Source: Gemmataceae bacterium (GTDB taxonomy: Bacteria; Planctomycetota; Planctomycetia; Gemmatales; Gemmataceae). Taken from it: DNA of 64,000 nucleotides. Position 1 is the stretch's first letter. Every line of letters starts with the position of its first letter. The notes below the pieces were generated by a model. It did not search any database, was not told where the DNA came from, and saw nothing but the letters and a program-made list of their open reading frames with translations. Both the position numbers and the translations under genes were made by a program. The DNA lies in assembly GCA_901538445.1 (NCBI GenBank), contig LR594585.1, positions 1,317,500 through 1,381,499 of the forward strand, read 5' to 3'. Positions 17,492-25,974 of this stretch are shown in pieces.

Positions 17492-18143
17492 GAAATGCCC
17501 TCCACATTCGAGGCGCGCACGGGTGCCGTGGCCGGCGGTGCGGGCGACGTAACGGGTCTGAATGGTTCGACACAAAGTGTCGGGTCGGGGAGGGGCGGGC
17601 GGCCGACGACGGAAAGGGTTCCACCGCCCGCCGCGGGGAGCGGCGGAGTGGAAAGCGGTCGGCCCGGCCTCAGCGATCCGGCTGGATCCGGGTGTTGAGG
17701 TCGCTTATGCGCGACCTGCTGCCCCTTGACAATACATCTTGCGTGCCGGGGACCATTTTCCTCGTGTCTCGGTGTCGGGAAAACGGCCTCACAACCCGAC
17801 CGAACTGCGGTTTGCCACAGAAAACCAGTGGTTTCTCTCGGCGATTCACAGGACTCGCTCGGACCGGGTCAGGCCGCTCTCGAAACCGGGTCTGGGTGCC
17901 GACTGCTTAATCACCGCGCAGATCTATGCTAATCGCTCAGGCGTTTTGCGTCACGTCGCGGTGTGTAATCGACGTTGCCCTCAAAGATGATCGAGTTGGT
18001 CGTCGACTATTGCCAAGAATCGAGGCACTTCCGCTCAAGAAAATCAACCCCAGTTCCGACACGGCTGCTTCAGCCGTGACAGCCCGACCGTGCCGCCGTA
18101 TGCTCTGCCCGGGGTATCGGGCGGTCGCTCGCGGAGTTCAGGG
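17492..18143. other. Gene-poor stretch, A+T-richer right half
   Basis: No convincing gene was seen. From about 17690 to 18090 the base composition drops well below the window average. Short ORFs there have no ribosome-binding site and no recognisable product. A TTGACA occurs at 17726-17731, but no matching -10 box lies at the expected distance. A small hairpin is at 18060-18078. Promoters, an untranslated RNA or degraded foreign DNA are all possible. Confidence 0.4.
18060..18078. terminator. Small hairpin before the SDR gene
   Basis: CACGGCT / AGCCGTG, a perfect 7-bp stem with loop GCTTC, 65 nt upstream of ATG 18144. It has no T run. It could be a weak terminator for an upstream transcript or a 5' leader hairpin. 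Confidence 0.35.
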
Positions 18144-18923
18144 ATGGCACGTTCGCGTTCAGGGCAGGTCGCGGTCGTCACCGGTGCGTCGAGCGGCATC
18201 GGGTGGGAGTTGGCCCGCCAGCTCGCGGCCGAGGGGGCGAAGGTCGCAATCGTCGCCCGCCGGGCCGAGCAACTCCACGCGCTCCGGAAGGTCATCACCG
18301 ACGCCGGCGGCACCGCGGCGGCGTTCGTCTGCGACGTCGGCAGCCGCGAGTCGGTCGAGGCAACGGTCCGGGCCGTGACCGAGCAACTCGGGCCGATTGA
18401 TCTGGTGATCGCCAACGCCGGGGTCGGCCGGCCGACGCACCTCGACCCGGTCAACATGGCCGACGTCGAGGACACGTTCCGCATCAACCTGATGGGCGTG
18501 GTCTACACGCTGTCGGCGGCGCTGCCGGGGATGCTGGCGCGAAAGTCGGGCCACCTCGTGGGGATTTCGAGCCTGGCGGGCTACCGCGGGCTCCCGGGCG
18601 AGTCGGCGTACTGCGCGAGCAAGGCGGCGGTGAACGTGTACCTCGACGGGCTCCGCATCCACCTCCACGGCACCGGTGTGAAGGTGACGACCGTGTGCCC
18701 CGGGTTCGTCACGACCCCGATGACGGAGATGAACACGTTCCACATGCCGCAGGTGATGACCGCCCAGGTCGCGGCGGGCAAGATCCTGCGGGCGGTGCGG
18801 CGGGGCGCTAAGGTGTACAGCTTCCCGTGGCGGCTCACCATGATGGTGAAGCTGAGCCGCTGGGTACCCGACTGGCTGATGAAGCGGTTCATGGCCGACT
18901 ACGAGACCGCCCCGGTGAAGTGA
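18144..18923 (+). CDS. Short-chain dehydrogenase/reductase
   Basis: The product has 259 residues from ATG 18144 (MARSRSGQVAVVTGASSGIG). An upstream in-frame ATG at 18090 would add a poor-quality leader. Classical SDR motifs are present: cofactor loop TGASSGIG (about residues 13-20), NAG in VIANAGVG, active-site serine in GISSLAG and YCASK with the catalytic Tyr and Lys. An NADP preference is suggested by the basic residue after beta-2 (VARRAEQ). The C-terminal segment (FPWRLTMMVKLSRWVPDWLM) is hydrophobic and basic and may contact membrane. Substrate unknown. Confidence 0.9.
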   Translation: MARSRSGQVAVVTGASSGIGWELARQLAAEGAKVAIVARRAEQLHALRKVITDAGGTAAAFVCDVGSRESVEATVRAVTEQLGPIDLVIANAGVGRPTHLDPVNMADVEDTFRINLMGVVYTLSAALPGMLARKSGHLVGISSLAGYRGLPGESAYCASKAAVNVYLDGLRIHLHGTGVKVTTVCPGFVTTPMTEMNTFHMPQVMTAQVAAGKILRAVRRGAKVYSFPWRLTMMVKLSRWVPDWLMKRFMADYETAPVK

Positions 18924-18940
18924 GCGCGGTTCGGTGGCGA

Positions 18941-19004
18941 GCCGGGAGCGTCAGCGACCGGAGTTCTTGTTGCGCACGCACCTCCGGTCGCAGACGCTCC
19001 CGGC
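18941..19004. repeat. Palindromic repeat, family C copy 1
   Basis: Arms 18941-18963 and 18982-19004 match at 22 of 23 positions (GCCGGGAGCGTCAGCGACCG), preceded by GGCGA. It lies between the convergent stops at 18923 and 19013. A one-armed copy of the same stem is at 21505-21540. Confidence 0.85.
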
Positions 19005-19012
19005 CGCGCCCT

Positions 19013-19993
19013 TCACTCCCCGAAGTTCCGGAACCACAGCGCCGCGGACAGGACGTGCCACAGGAGGTAGCTGGCGATTCCGGCGCTGAGCGTGATGAGC
19101 GCGAACACGGCCCACCTGGGCGTCTGCCGGGGCGGACGCCGCATCCGCTCGGCGGCCGGGGGCAGGGTGGGCCGCGGCCGCGCGCGGCGCAGGTCCACCG
19201 TGAACGGCGCGCGGCACCCGGGGCACGTCACCCGGATCGTGAACGTCGGCAGCACCCGCGGCAGCGCGACGCTGAACTTGCGGCACAGCGGGCAGATCAC
19301 GGACCGGCTCCCGTCCGGAGCGGTGCGGACCGCGTCGGCGACGACCACCGCCGCGGGCGAGGGCGGTGCGCTCGCGGCGGGCGGGGCCGCGACGCCCGCT
19401 GCTCGGGGCGGGGCGGGCCGCGGCGGGGGTGGCGGAGCGATCAGTGAGGTCGAGGCAATGAACTCGGTCCCGCAACTGGTGCAGCGCACGTCCACGCGGC
19501 TCCCCGCGACCGCGACCGGCTCGATCGCGTGGCACGTCGGGCACCGCACCAGGCGGCGGCCGCCGTCGCCGATCAGGATCAGCGACAGGATCCGCGACCC
19601 CGCGACCGCGACCTTCACGGTGGGGTCCGGTTTCGGAGCGGGCGGGGGAGGGGGCGGTGGCAGGCTCCCGTCGGAGGCGATGAACTCGCACCCACACGAG
19701 TCGCACCGCACGTTCGACCACCCTCTTTCCCCGTCCGCCGCTGGAACCGTCGCGAGGCACACCGGGCCACGCCGCCGCTCGCGCTCCGTCCGCCCCCGTC
19801 CGGAGCGGGGCGACGAGCTGCGACCCGTGTGCGGTCGGGAGGGCGCGCGGCGGGTCGCCGGCGGGGGGCGGGGGCGGCGGGTCGGGCGACTCGGGCATGA
19901 CTCGGCATCCGCACGGCAGACGACGCCGTTCAGGATACGGACGCGCCGCCGCGGGGGCTTGTGACCGGGCGGTTCGCCGCCGCGGTCGCGCAT
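19013..19993 (-). CDS. Zinc-ribbon protein with C-terminal membrane helix; start uncertain
   Basis: Three zinc-ribbon-like units occur: GPVC...CDSCGCEF, CPTC...CTSCGTEF and CPLC...CPGCRAPF, separated by Pro-rich linkers. They are followed by a basic segment and one transmembrane helix near the end (VFALITLSAGIASYLLWHVL). The first ribbon has Gly where the others have the leading Cys, so it may not bind zinc. The N-terminal 80 residues in this frame look like non-coding translation. A better-looking N terminus (MPESPDPPPPPP) lies in another frame at about 19900, so a frameshift in the G-rich tract is possible. The function is unknown, perhaps membrane-tethered nucleic-acid or protein binding. 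Confidence 0.6.
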   Translation of the reverse strand: MRDRGGEPPGHKPPRRRVRILNGVVCRADAESCPSRPTRRPRPPPATRRAPSRPHTGRSSSPRSGRGRTERERRRGPVCLATVPAADGERGWSNVRCDSCGCEFIASDGSLPPPPPPPAPKPDPTVKVAVAGSRILSLILIGDGGRRLVRCPTCHAIEPVAVAGSRVDVRCTSCGTEFIASTSLIAPPPPPRPAPPRAAGVAAPPAASAPPSPAAVVVADAVRTAPDGSRSVICPLCRKFSVALPRVLPTFTIRVTCPGCRAPFTVDLRRARPRPTLPPAAERMRRPPRQTPRWAVFALITLSAGIASYLLWHVLSAALWFRNFGE

Positions 19994-20066
19994 ACAATTC
20001 CGTCAGGCGGTCCCGGACCGCTGCACCACCCTCGCACGCTCCGGTTCGCCAGGAGAACACCGACCC

Positions 20067-21491
20067 ATGGCCGACAATCGCGAAACGCAACTCCTCGTCA
20101 TCGGTGGCGGCCCCGGCGGGTACCCGGCCGCGCTGCACGCCGCGGACCACGGGCTCAAGGTCACGCTCGTCGACGAGGACCCGAAGCTCGGCGGCGTGTG
20201 CCTGAACCGCGGGTGCATCCCCAGCAAGGCGCTGCTGCACACCGCCAAGATCATCCGCGAGGCGCACGAGATGGCCGAGCACGGCGTCTCGTTCGGCGAG
20301 CCCAAGCTCGACCTCGACAAGCTCCGCGCGTTCGTCCAGCAGAAGGTCGTCGGCAAGCTCACGTCGGGCATCGCGCAGCTCACCAAGGGCCGCGGCGTTG
20401 ATGTTGTGAAGGGCCGGGCGGTGTTCACCGGGCCGAACACCGTCGAGGTGACCGGCGAGAACCCCGGCACGATCACGTTCCAGAATGCGATTATCGCGAC
20501 CGGCTCGCTGCCGATCGTGCCGAAGCCGTGGCAGATCAACGACCCGCGGGTCATGGACAGCACCGCCGCGCTGCTGCTCCCCGACGTGCCCAAGACGCTC
20601 CTCGTGATCGGCGGCGGGTACATCGGCCTGGAGATCGGCAGCGTGTACGCGGCGCTCGGCAGCAAGGTCACGGTGGTCGAGGGACTCGAAAACATCCTCG
20701 CGATGGCCGACCGCGACCTCGTCGCGCCGCTGGAAAAAAAGCTCAAGGCGCAGTTCGAGGCGATCTACACGAGCACGAAGGTCGCGGCACTCGAAGCGAA
20801 GCCCGAGGGGATCGTCGTCACGCTCGAAGGGAAGGACGTGCCGGGGTCGCTGACCGTCGACCGGGTGCTCGTCTCGGTCGGGCGGCGGCCGAACTCGGCC
20901 GGGCTGGGGCTCGACAAGGCCGGGGTGAAGGCGACCGACCGCGGGTTCATCCCGATCGACAAGCAGCGTCGCACGAACGTCCCGCACATCTTCGCGATCG
21001 GCGACGTGGGCGAGGAGCCGGGGCTGGCGCACAAGGCGACGGCCGAGGCCCGCGTCGCGGTCGACGTGATCCTCGGCGAGCCGGCCGAGTGGAGCCCGCG
21101 GGCGATCCCGGCGGTGATCTTCACCGACCCGGAGATCGCGTGGGCCGGGCTGACGCAGAAGGAGGCCGAGGCGCAAGGCGTGCCGCACGAGGTTCTGAAG
21201 TTCCCGTGGACCGCGAGCGGCCGCGCGGTGAGCATCGCGCGCACGGAGGGTCTCACGAAGATGCTGATCGACCCGGAGAGCAAGCGGGTACTCGGCGTCG
21301 GCATCGTCGGGGCCGGGGCCGGCGAGATGATCTCGGAGGGGGTGCTGGCGGTCGAGATGGGCGCGGTGGCCCGCGACGTGATGGAGAGCATCCACCCGCA
21401 CCCGACGCTGAGCGAAACGGTGATGGAGAGCGCCGAGTTGGCCTACGGCGGCGCGACGCACGTGGGCAAGCCCCGCAAGGTCGCGAAGTAA
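20067..21491 (+). CDS. lpdA: Dihydrolipoyl dehydrogenase (E3)
   Basis: The product has 474 residues, normal for the FAD flavoprotein that reoxidises dihydrolipoamide with NAD+ in pyruvate, 2-oxoglutarate and glycine cleavage complexes. Visible motifs: FAD site GGGPGG (13-18), redox disulfide C45-x4-C50 in GGVCLNRGCIPSK, NAD site GGGYIGLEIG, second FAD motif FAIGDV, and the catalytic His-Glu in HPHPTLSE near the C terminus. There is no N-terminal lipoyl domain. AGGAG lies 12 nt before ATG. No other dehydrogenase-complex subunit is nearby, so the gene stands alone. Confidence 0.95.
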   Translation: MADNRETQLLVIGGGPGGYPAALHAADHGLKVTLVDEDPKLGGVCLNRGCIPSKALLHTAKIIREAHEMAEHGVSFGEPKLDLDKLRAFVQQKVVGKLTSGIAQLTKGRGVDVVKGRAVFTGPNTVEVTGENPGTITFQNAIIATGSLPIVPKPWQINDPRVMDSTAALLLPDVPKTLLVIGGGYIGLEIGSVYAALGSKVTVVEGLENILAMADRDLVAPLEKKLKAQFEAIYTSTKVAALEAKPEGIVVTLEGKDVPGSLTVDRVLVSVGRRPNSAGLGLDKAGVKATDRGFIPIDKQRRTNVPHIFAIGDVGEEPGLAHKATAEARVAVDVILGEPAEWSPRAIPAVIFTDPEIAWAGLTQKEAEAQGVPHEVLKFPWTASGRAVSIARTEGLTKMLIDPESKRVLGVGIVGAGAGEMISEGVLAVEMGAVARDVMESIHPHPTLSETVMESAELAYGGATHVGKPRKVAK

Positions 21492-21504
21492 GCCGACGGG
21501 TGGT

Positions 21505-21540
21505 TTGGCGAGCCGGGAGCGTGAGCGAGGCGAGCCGGGT
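21505..21540. repeat. Half-palindrome, family C copy 2 (one arm only)
   Basis: TTGGCGAGCCGGGAGCGTGA GCGA (shown with a break) repeats the left arm of the element at 18941, but no complementary right arm follows before the next gene end at 21604. It probably represents a truncated or decayed copy between the convergent lpdA and kinase genes. Confidence 0.65.
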
Positions 21541-21603
21541 TGCTGTGGCGAAGACATCTTGCTTTCGAGCCACGAGATACGCTTTCGCCCCGCGGCGTGA
21601 GCG

Positions 21604-24600
21604 CTACTGCCCCGGTTGCTGCCAGGGGATGTCGATGCGGGCGTGGGGCGGGTGGTCGCCGGTGGTCATGGCCTGGTACGCCTCGCGGCCGTGCTCGTTC
21701 AACTGCGGGAGCCCGGCGAGTGGGACCAGCGAGAGTTCGCGGTAGAAGCAGATGTCGTCGGGCAGGACCGCGGGGGCGATGTCGATGCCCGGGAGGGCGT
21801 TGGCGGCGAGGTCCCGCAGCTCGTCGCCGGCGGGGCCGGGCGGCACGCCCAGCACGAACGTCTCGTAGTGCCCGCCCGAGCCCCCCTTCGCGCCCAGCTC
21901 CGGGGCCGCCCCCTCGTAGGCCTCGGCCAGCAGCGCCTCGGCGTCCCCCTCGGACCGGTACCGGAAGAACACCATCGCCGGGTCGGCGTGGTCGAGGTGC
22001 TTGTCGAGGAACTCGCGGGACATGCGGAGCAGGATCTCGCGGAAGATCGGCCCCTTGTCGTTGGGGTGCAGGCACACGCTGCCGACGCTCTTGAGCTTCC
22101 GCTTCACTTCCTTCTGGAGCCCCTGCTCGAACGTCAGGAGCTCCTCGGGGGCGAGGCCGGCGAGGAACTGGTCGGCGGCCTCGTCGAGCGTCGCGCACCC
22201 CGGGGGGAGGATGAGCTTGCCGCCGACCGGGGCCGTGGACTGGGGCGCGGCCGCGGCCAGGTGCGCGTGCATCTCGCCCAGGCTCCCGCGGCAGAAGTTG
22301 ATCTCCCGCAGGTACTCGGGGGCGCTGCCCAGGAGCTTGCGGTACAGGGCCAGGCAGTTGTCGGCGACGTGCAGCTTGAGCCGCTTGCGGGGGTACTCGC
22401 TGAACAGCTCGACGATCTCGGCGGCCCGGCTCGCGCGGCCCGCGTTGAGAGCGCCGATGGCGGTCACCAGCTTGGTCCACAGGGCGCGGACGTCCTTCTC
22501 CAGCAGGTCGCGGACCGGGGCCAGGGCCTCCACCTGGGTCTTGAGCCGGGCGGTGATCTGGCGGACCGCCTCCTCGGCGGCCGGGAGCCGGAACTGCGGC
22601 ACCTCGATGAACGTGGCGGCCATCATCCCGATGTGGCCCTCGGCGTCCTTGACCAGCCGCTCGTGCCGGGCGGCGAGCGGGGCCACGACCAGCCCGGGGG
22701 CGGCCCCGTCCTCGGCCGCGTCCGGCTTGCCGACGAGCTTCAACAACTCGTCGAGGACGGTACACGCGGCGACCGCGTCGAACTTGCCGCCCGACGGGGT
22801 GTTGGTGCGGAGCGGGTTGACGATCGCGTCGACCACCCGGTCCGGGTCCTCGCGGAGCGTCTCCTGGACCGCGGAGCGGAACTCCTCGGCCATCGTCTCC
22901 AGGTCGAACTGCCGCTCGGTCCACTGCTGGGCCAGCCACGTGGCGATCGGCTCGTGCAGGTGGGCCGCGTCCTTGGCGGTCCACCGCTGGATCTGCCGCT
23001 GTGCGAACCGGCACGTCGCGGCGGCCAGCATCTCGGGCCGGGGCCACGACAGGCGGAACAGGCCGAACGTCTCGCACGTCGGCCCCGGGGCGGGCACCGC
23101 CTGGGCGAGCTTCTCGCGGCCCTCGTCGGCGACGCGGCCGACCGGGGTGAGCACCTCGTTGAACAGGGCGCGGGCCGCGAGGCCGGCGGCCGCGGCCTGG
23201 GTCCCCGGGGTGACCGCCTTGGGGAGCGGGAGCACGGCGACGCGGGTGAACGGCGGCTCCGAGTCCACCACCGGCGGCTCGGACTTGTCGAACGTGGTCT
23301 GGTAGACCCCCTTCTTTGCCTGGTAGTGGTTCAGCTCGGTGAGGGCCGCGTAGGCGTTCCCCAGGGCCGCGCCGCGGCTCGCCTTGGACGCGGGCGGGGC
23401 GAAGAAGACGCCGTTGATCTCGGGCTTGAAGTACCCGACCTGCCGCATCTCGTGCCGGAGCAGGAACGCGACGTCCAGGAACATGCCCGAGCCGGTCCCG
23501 CCGGCGAGGCCGGCGACGAGGTACGCCCGGGGCCGGTTGGTCCGCAGCCCGAGCCTGGTGTTCTTGTGGGCCTCGTTGACCGGCCCCTCGATCATGAACG
23601 CCTCGATCTCCTGCCGGACCCGCTGCGCGATGAGCCGGTAGTGGTCGAACAGCGCGAGCCGGCCGAACGCGCGGACCCCCTCGGCGGCGGCCGGGTTCCG
23701 CGGGAGCTTGTACAGCGCGCCGGACGGCATCCACGGGTCCACGGGCGGGAGCGAGTCCCGCTGGAGGTAGTGCCCCGGGCGGTTGAGCCGGGCGAGGACG
23801 GCCTCGTGCGGGGCCAGGCCGCCGGGGTGGTCCGGCGGGTTGGTGGGGACCGCCTCGGGGTCGGTGTCGATGTACAGGAACCGGACGTTGGGCACCTTGT
23901 CGGTGTGCAGGTGCCGGTCGCAGATCAGCTTCTTGAGCGCCTCGGCGACCCGCTTGCCGGTCTGGCCGATGGCCAGCACCAGCGCCGGGAACAGCACGCC
24001 GTCGCCGGTCTTCTCCGGGGGCGCGATCCCGAGGCTCCCCATCCGCCCGGTCTGGAAGATGACCGGGCGCTGGAGCGTCATCGCCGGGTTCTGCCCGCCC
24101 GGGTGCGCGGCCGACGGGGTGACGAGCCGGGCCCCGAACCCCGCGGTCGGCAGCGGGGTGCCGGGCGGCCGGGCCTGCACGAGCGGGGGGAGCCGGCCGG
24201 GCTGCGGGGTCTCGTTGTTCTTCGCCTGGGGCGGGGCGTCGCCGAGCCGCCCGGGGCCGCCCGGGGCCAGCCGCGTGATCTGCACGGAACTGGGCGGGCC
24301 GGGCGCGGCCGGGTCGAGCGCCATTTCCGCGACCGTCGGCGAACTGGAGCGGCCGGCGGGGCGGAACTGCGACGGGGCCGGGGCCATCGGCTCCCGCTGC
24401 GACGCGATCAGTTGCGCCAGCGGCGACCCGGACAGCTTCAGCGCCCGGACCATGTCGCCGCACGACGGGTACCGGTCGTCGGGCTTCTTGCTCAGCCCGC
24501 GGCCGATGATCGCCGCGTCGCTCTCCGACAGGCCGCTGAGGTCCGGCGTCCCGTTCATGTGCTGCATCAGCAACTGGCGGGTGTTGGTGCCGTTGAACGG

Positions 24601-25254
24601 CCGGTTCCCGGTGAGCAGCTCCTGGAACACGATGGCGAGGCTGTACTGGTCGGAGAACCGCGACACCCACCCCTCGAACGTCTCCGGGGCGGCGTACACC
24701 GGGGTGACGCCGCCGGTGACCGCGGCCCGCACCCCCTCGAGCACCTTGGCCAGGCCGAAGTCGGCGACCTTGATGTGGTTGTGGACCAGGAACAGGTTCT
24801 GCGGCTTGATGTCGAGGTGCTGGATCTGGTACTGCGAGTTCATCAGGTCCAGGGCCTCGGCGGCCTCGGCCATGTACCCGAGCAGCTCCTCCCGCGGCAC
24901 CCCCGGCAGCCCCTGCCCGCGGCACTCGCGGAACCGGTCCCACAGGTTGCGGTCGGCCAGCTCCATGATGATAATGAGCTGGCCTTCGATCTGGTCGTAC
25001 CGCTCCAGCGACAGGATGTACGGGTGGCGGATCTCTCGGACCCGCTTCATCGCCTTGAGTTCCTGCTCGGCCGGCCGGCTGTCCTCGTCCATCGCGTCGA
25101 GGTCGCCGAACACGAACTTCGCGGCCTTGTGCAGCCCGCCGGGGGCCTCGACCTTCCACACCTCGCCGAACCCGCCCCGGCCGAGGCGCTCGATCAGCTT
25201 GTACCCCAGCAGTGGGGCAGGGAGTTCTTCCTGGCTGACCAAACGGACCGGCAT
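21604..25254 (-). CDS. Ser/Thr protein kinase fused to a tubulin/FtsZ-like GTPase domain
   Basis: The product has 1216 residues. Residues 17-280 form a Hanks-type kinase: glycine loop GRGGFG (25-30), Lys46, catalytic loop HLDIKPQN (146-153, Leu replacing the usual Arg of HRD), DFG 165-167 and APE 189-191. A Pro-rich linker follows (about 285-415). From about 420 there is a tubulin-superfamily region resembling the Tubulin_2 (tubulin-like) family: a glycine loop LAIGQTGKRVAEAL near 425 and the tubulin signature GGTGSGMF near 585. About 600 further helical residues follow. No membrane segment is seen. The gene is probably monocistronic and convergent with lpdA. Polymerisation regulated by phosphorylation is inferred, not shown. 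Confidence 0.88.
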   Translation of the reverse strand: MPVRLVSQEELPAPLLGYKLIERLGRGGFGEVWKVEAPGGLHKAAKFVFGDLDAMDEDSRPAEQELKAMKRVREIRHPYILSLERYDQIEGQLIIIMELADRNLWDRFRECRGQGLPGVPREELLGYMAEAAEALDLMNSQYQIQHLDIKPQNLFLVHNHIKVADFGLAKVLEGVRAAVTGGVTPVYAAPETFEGWVSRFSDQYSLAIVFQELLTGNRPFNGTNTRQLLMQHMNGTPDLSGLSESDAAIIGRGLSKKPDDRYPSCGDMVRALKLSGSPLAQLIASQREPMAPAPSQFRPAGRSSSPTVAEMALDPAAPGPPSSVQITRLAPGGPGRLGDAPPQAKNNETPQPGRLPPLVQARPPGTPLPTAGFGARLVTPSAAHPGGQNPAMTLQRPVIFQTGRMGSLGIAPPEKTGDGVLFPALVLAIGQTGKRVAEALKKLICDRHLHTDKVPNVRFLYIDTDPEAVPTNPPDHPGGLAPHEAVLARLNRPGHYLQRDSLPPVDPWMPSGALYKLPRNPAAAEGVRAFGRLALFDHYRLIAQRVRQEIEAFMIEGPVNEAHKNTRLGLRTNRPRAYLVAGLAGGTGSGMFLDVAFLLRHEMRQVGYFKPEINGVFFAPPASKASRGAALGNAYAALTELNHYQAKKGVYQTTFDKSEPPVVDSEPPFTRVAVLPLPKAVTPGTQAAAAGLAARALFNEVLTPVGRVADEGREKLAQAVPAPGPTCETFGLFRLSWPRPEMLAAATCRFAQRQIQRWTAKDAAHLHEPIATWLAQQWTERQFDLETMAEEFRSAVQETLREDPDRVVDAIVNPLRTNTPSGGKFDAVAACTVLDELLKLVGKPDAAEDGAAPGLVVAPLAARHERLVKDAEGHIGMMAATFIEVPQFRLPAAEEAVRQITARLKTQVEALAPVRDLLEKDVRALWTKLVTAIGALNAGRASRAAEIVELFSEYPRKRLKLHVADNCLALYRKLLGSAPEYLREINFCRGSLGEMHAHLAAAAPQSTAPVGGKLILPPGCATLDEAADQFLAGLAPEELLTFEQGLQKEVKRKLKSVGSVCLHPNDKGPIFREILLRMSREFLDKHLDHADPAMVFFRYRSEGDAEALLAEAYEGAAPELGAKGGSGGHYETFVLGVPPGPAGDELRDLAANALPGIDIAPAVLPDDICFYRELSLVPLAGLPQLNEHGREAYQAMTTGDHPPHARIDIPWQQPGQ

Positions 25255-25361
25255 CTGTGGACCGCCAGAAAGGGGGTGGCGATTTGGTCAGACGGTGCCC
25301 CCGGGCGCGCACGACGAGCCCGGTAGTGGCCCAACTAACCTTTTAGCTCAGGGTAACAGGT

Positions 25362-25841
25362 TTGGCAACAAATGCACCAGAGGAACAGAGCGGGTTCTGT
25401 CACGGCGCGAATCCCGACTCCGAACCGGACCGCCTCGTCGCCATCTCGGTCAAGCAGCCCTGGGCGGCCCTGCTCGTGGCCGGCGTAAAGACCGTCGAGG
25501 TGAGGACTTGGCGGACCGGCCGCCGGGGCCGGGTGCTGATCCACGCCGCGAAGGTCGCCGACGACCGGCCCGAGGGGTGGGCGCTCGTCACGACTCCGGA
25601 ACTCCGCGAACTGGCCGCATTACGCGGCGGCATGATCGGCGTGGGTGAACTCGCGGACTGTATCCACTACCCGACCCCCGAGGCGTTCGCCGCCGCGGTC
25701 GCCGGGCACCGCAACGCCCCCGACTGGTTCCGCCCCGCCGGGCTGTACGGGTTCGTGTTCCAGAACCTCCGCCCGATCGCGTATCATGCGTGCCCCGGGA
25801 AAACGATGTTCTTCACGGTGAACGGGTTCACGCTGGGATAA
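25362..25841 (+). CDS. ASCH-domain protein
   Basis: The product has 159 residues. No ATG precedes the conserved region, and TTG 25362 is the only plausible start in frame. The core VAISVKQPWAALLVAGVKTV EVRTW (shown with a break), followed by GRVLIHAAK and GMIGVGEL, is the ASCH fold, a beta-barrel that binds RNA or modified nucleosides; relatives include N4-acetylcytidine amidohydrolases. Lys in SVKQPWA and in GVKTVEVRTW are the conserved polar positions. It is divergent from the kinase gene (108 nt) and followed by a palindrome. The exact substrate is unknown. Confidence 0.8.
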   Translation: MATNAPEEQSGFCHGANPDSEPDRLVAISVKQPWAALLVAGVKTVEVRTWRTGRRGRVLIHAAKVADDRPEGWALVTTPELRELAALRGGMIGVGELADCIHYPTPEAFAAAVAGHRNAPDWFRPAGLYGFVFQNLRPIAYHACPGKTMFFTVNGFTLG

Positions 25842-25855
25842 GCACGAGGTGTTTG

Positions 25856-25908
25856 GCGAGCGCCAGCGAGGGGGTGAACGTGACCCCCTCGCTGGCGCTC
25901 AGGGTTCG
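25856..25908. repeat. Palindromic repeat, family B copy 2
   Basis: Perfect 18-bp arms GAGCGCCAGCGAGGGGGT (25859-25876) and complement (25884-25901), with outer GGCGA / TTCGCC words. The stem matches that at 9669. It starts about 15 nt after the ASCH gene stop, as expected of a terminator. Confidence 0.85.
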
Positions 25909-25974
25909 CCAGTGCCACGCCCGCTGAGCGTGGGCGACCGCTTCCGTTGGCCCGAATGAAGGATTCACTCTGCT

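Noticed and set aside
17726-17731. TTGACA, a perfect -35 word
   Set aside because: No TATAAT-like word at 16-18 nt; not enough to call a promoter in a phylum with unclear consensus.
17739-17990. An 83-residue plus-strand frame in the A+T-rich patch
   Set aside because: No ribosome-binding site, no recognisable product and no codon bias like neighbours; left as a non-coding patch.
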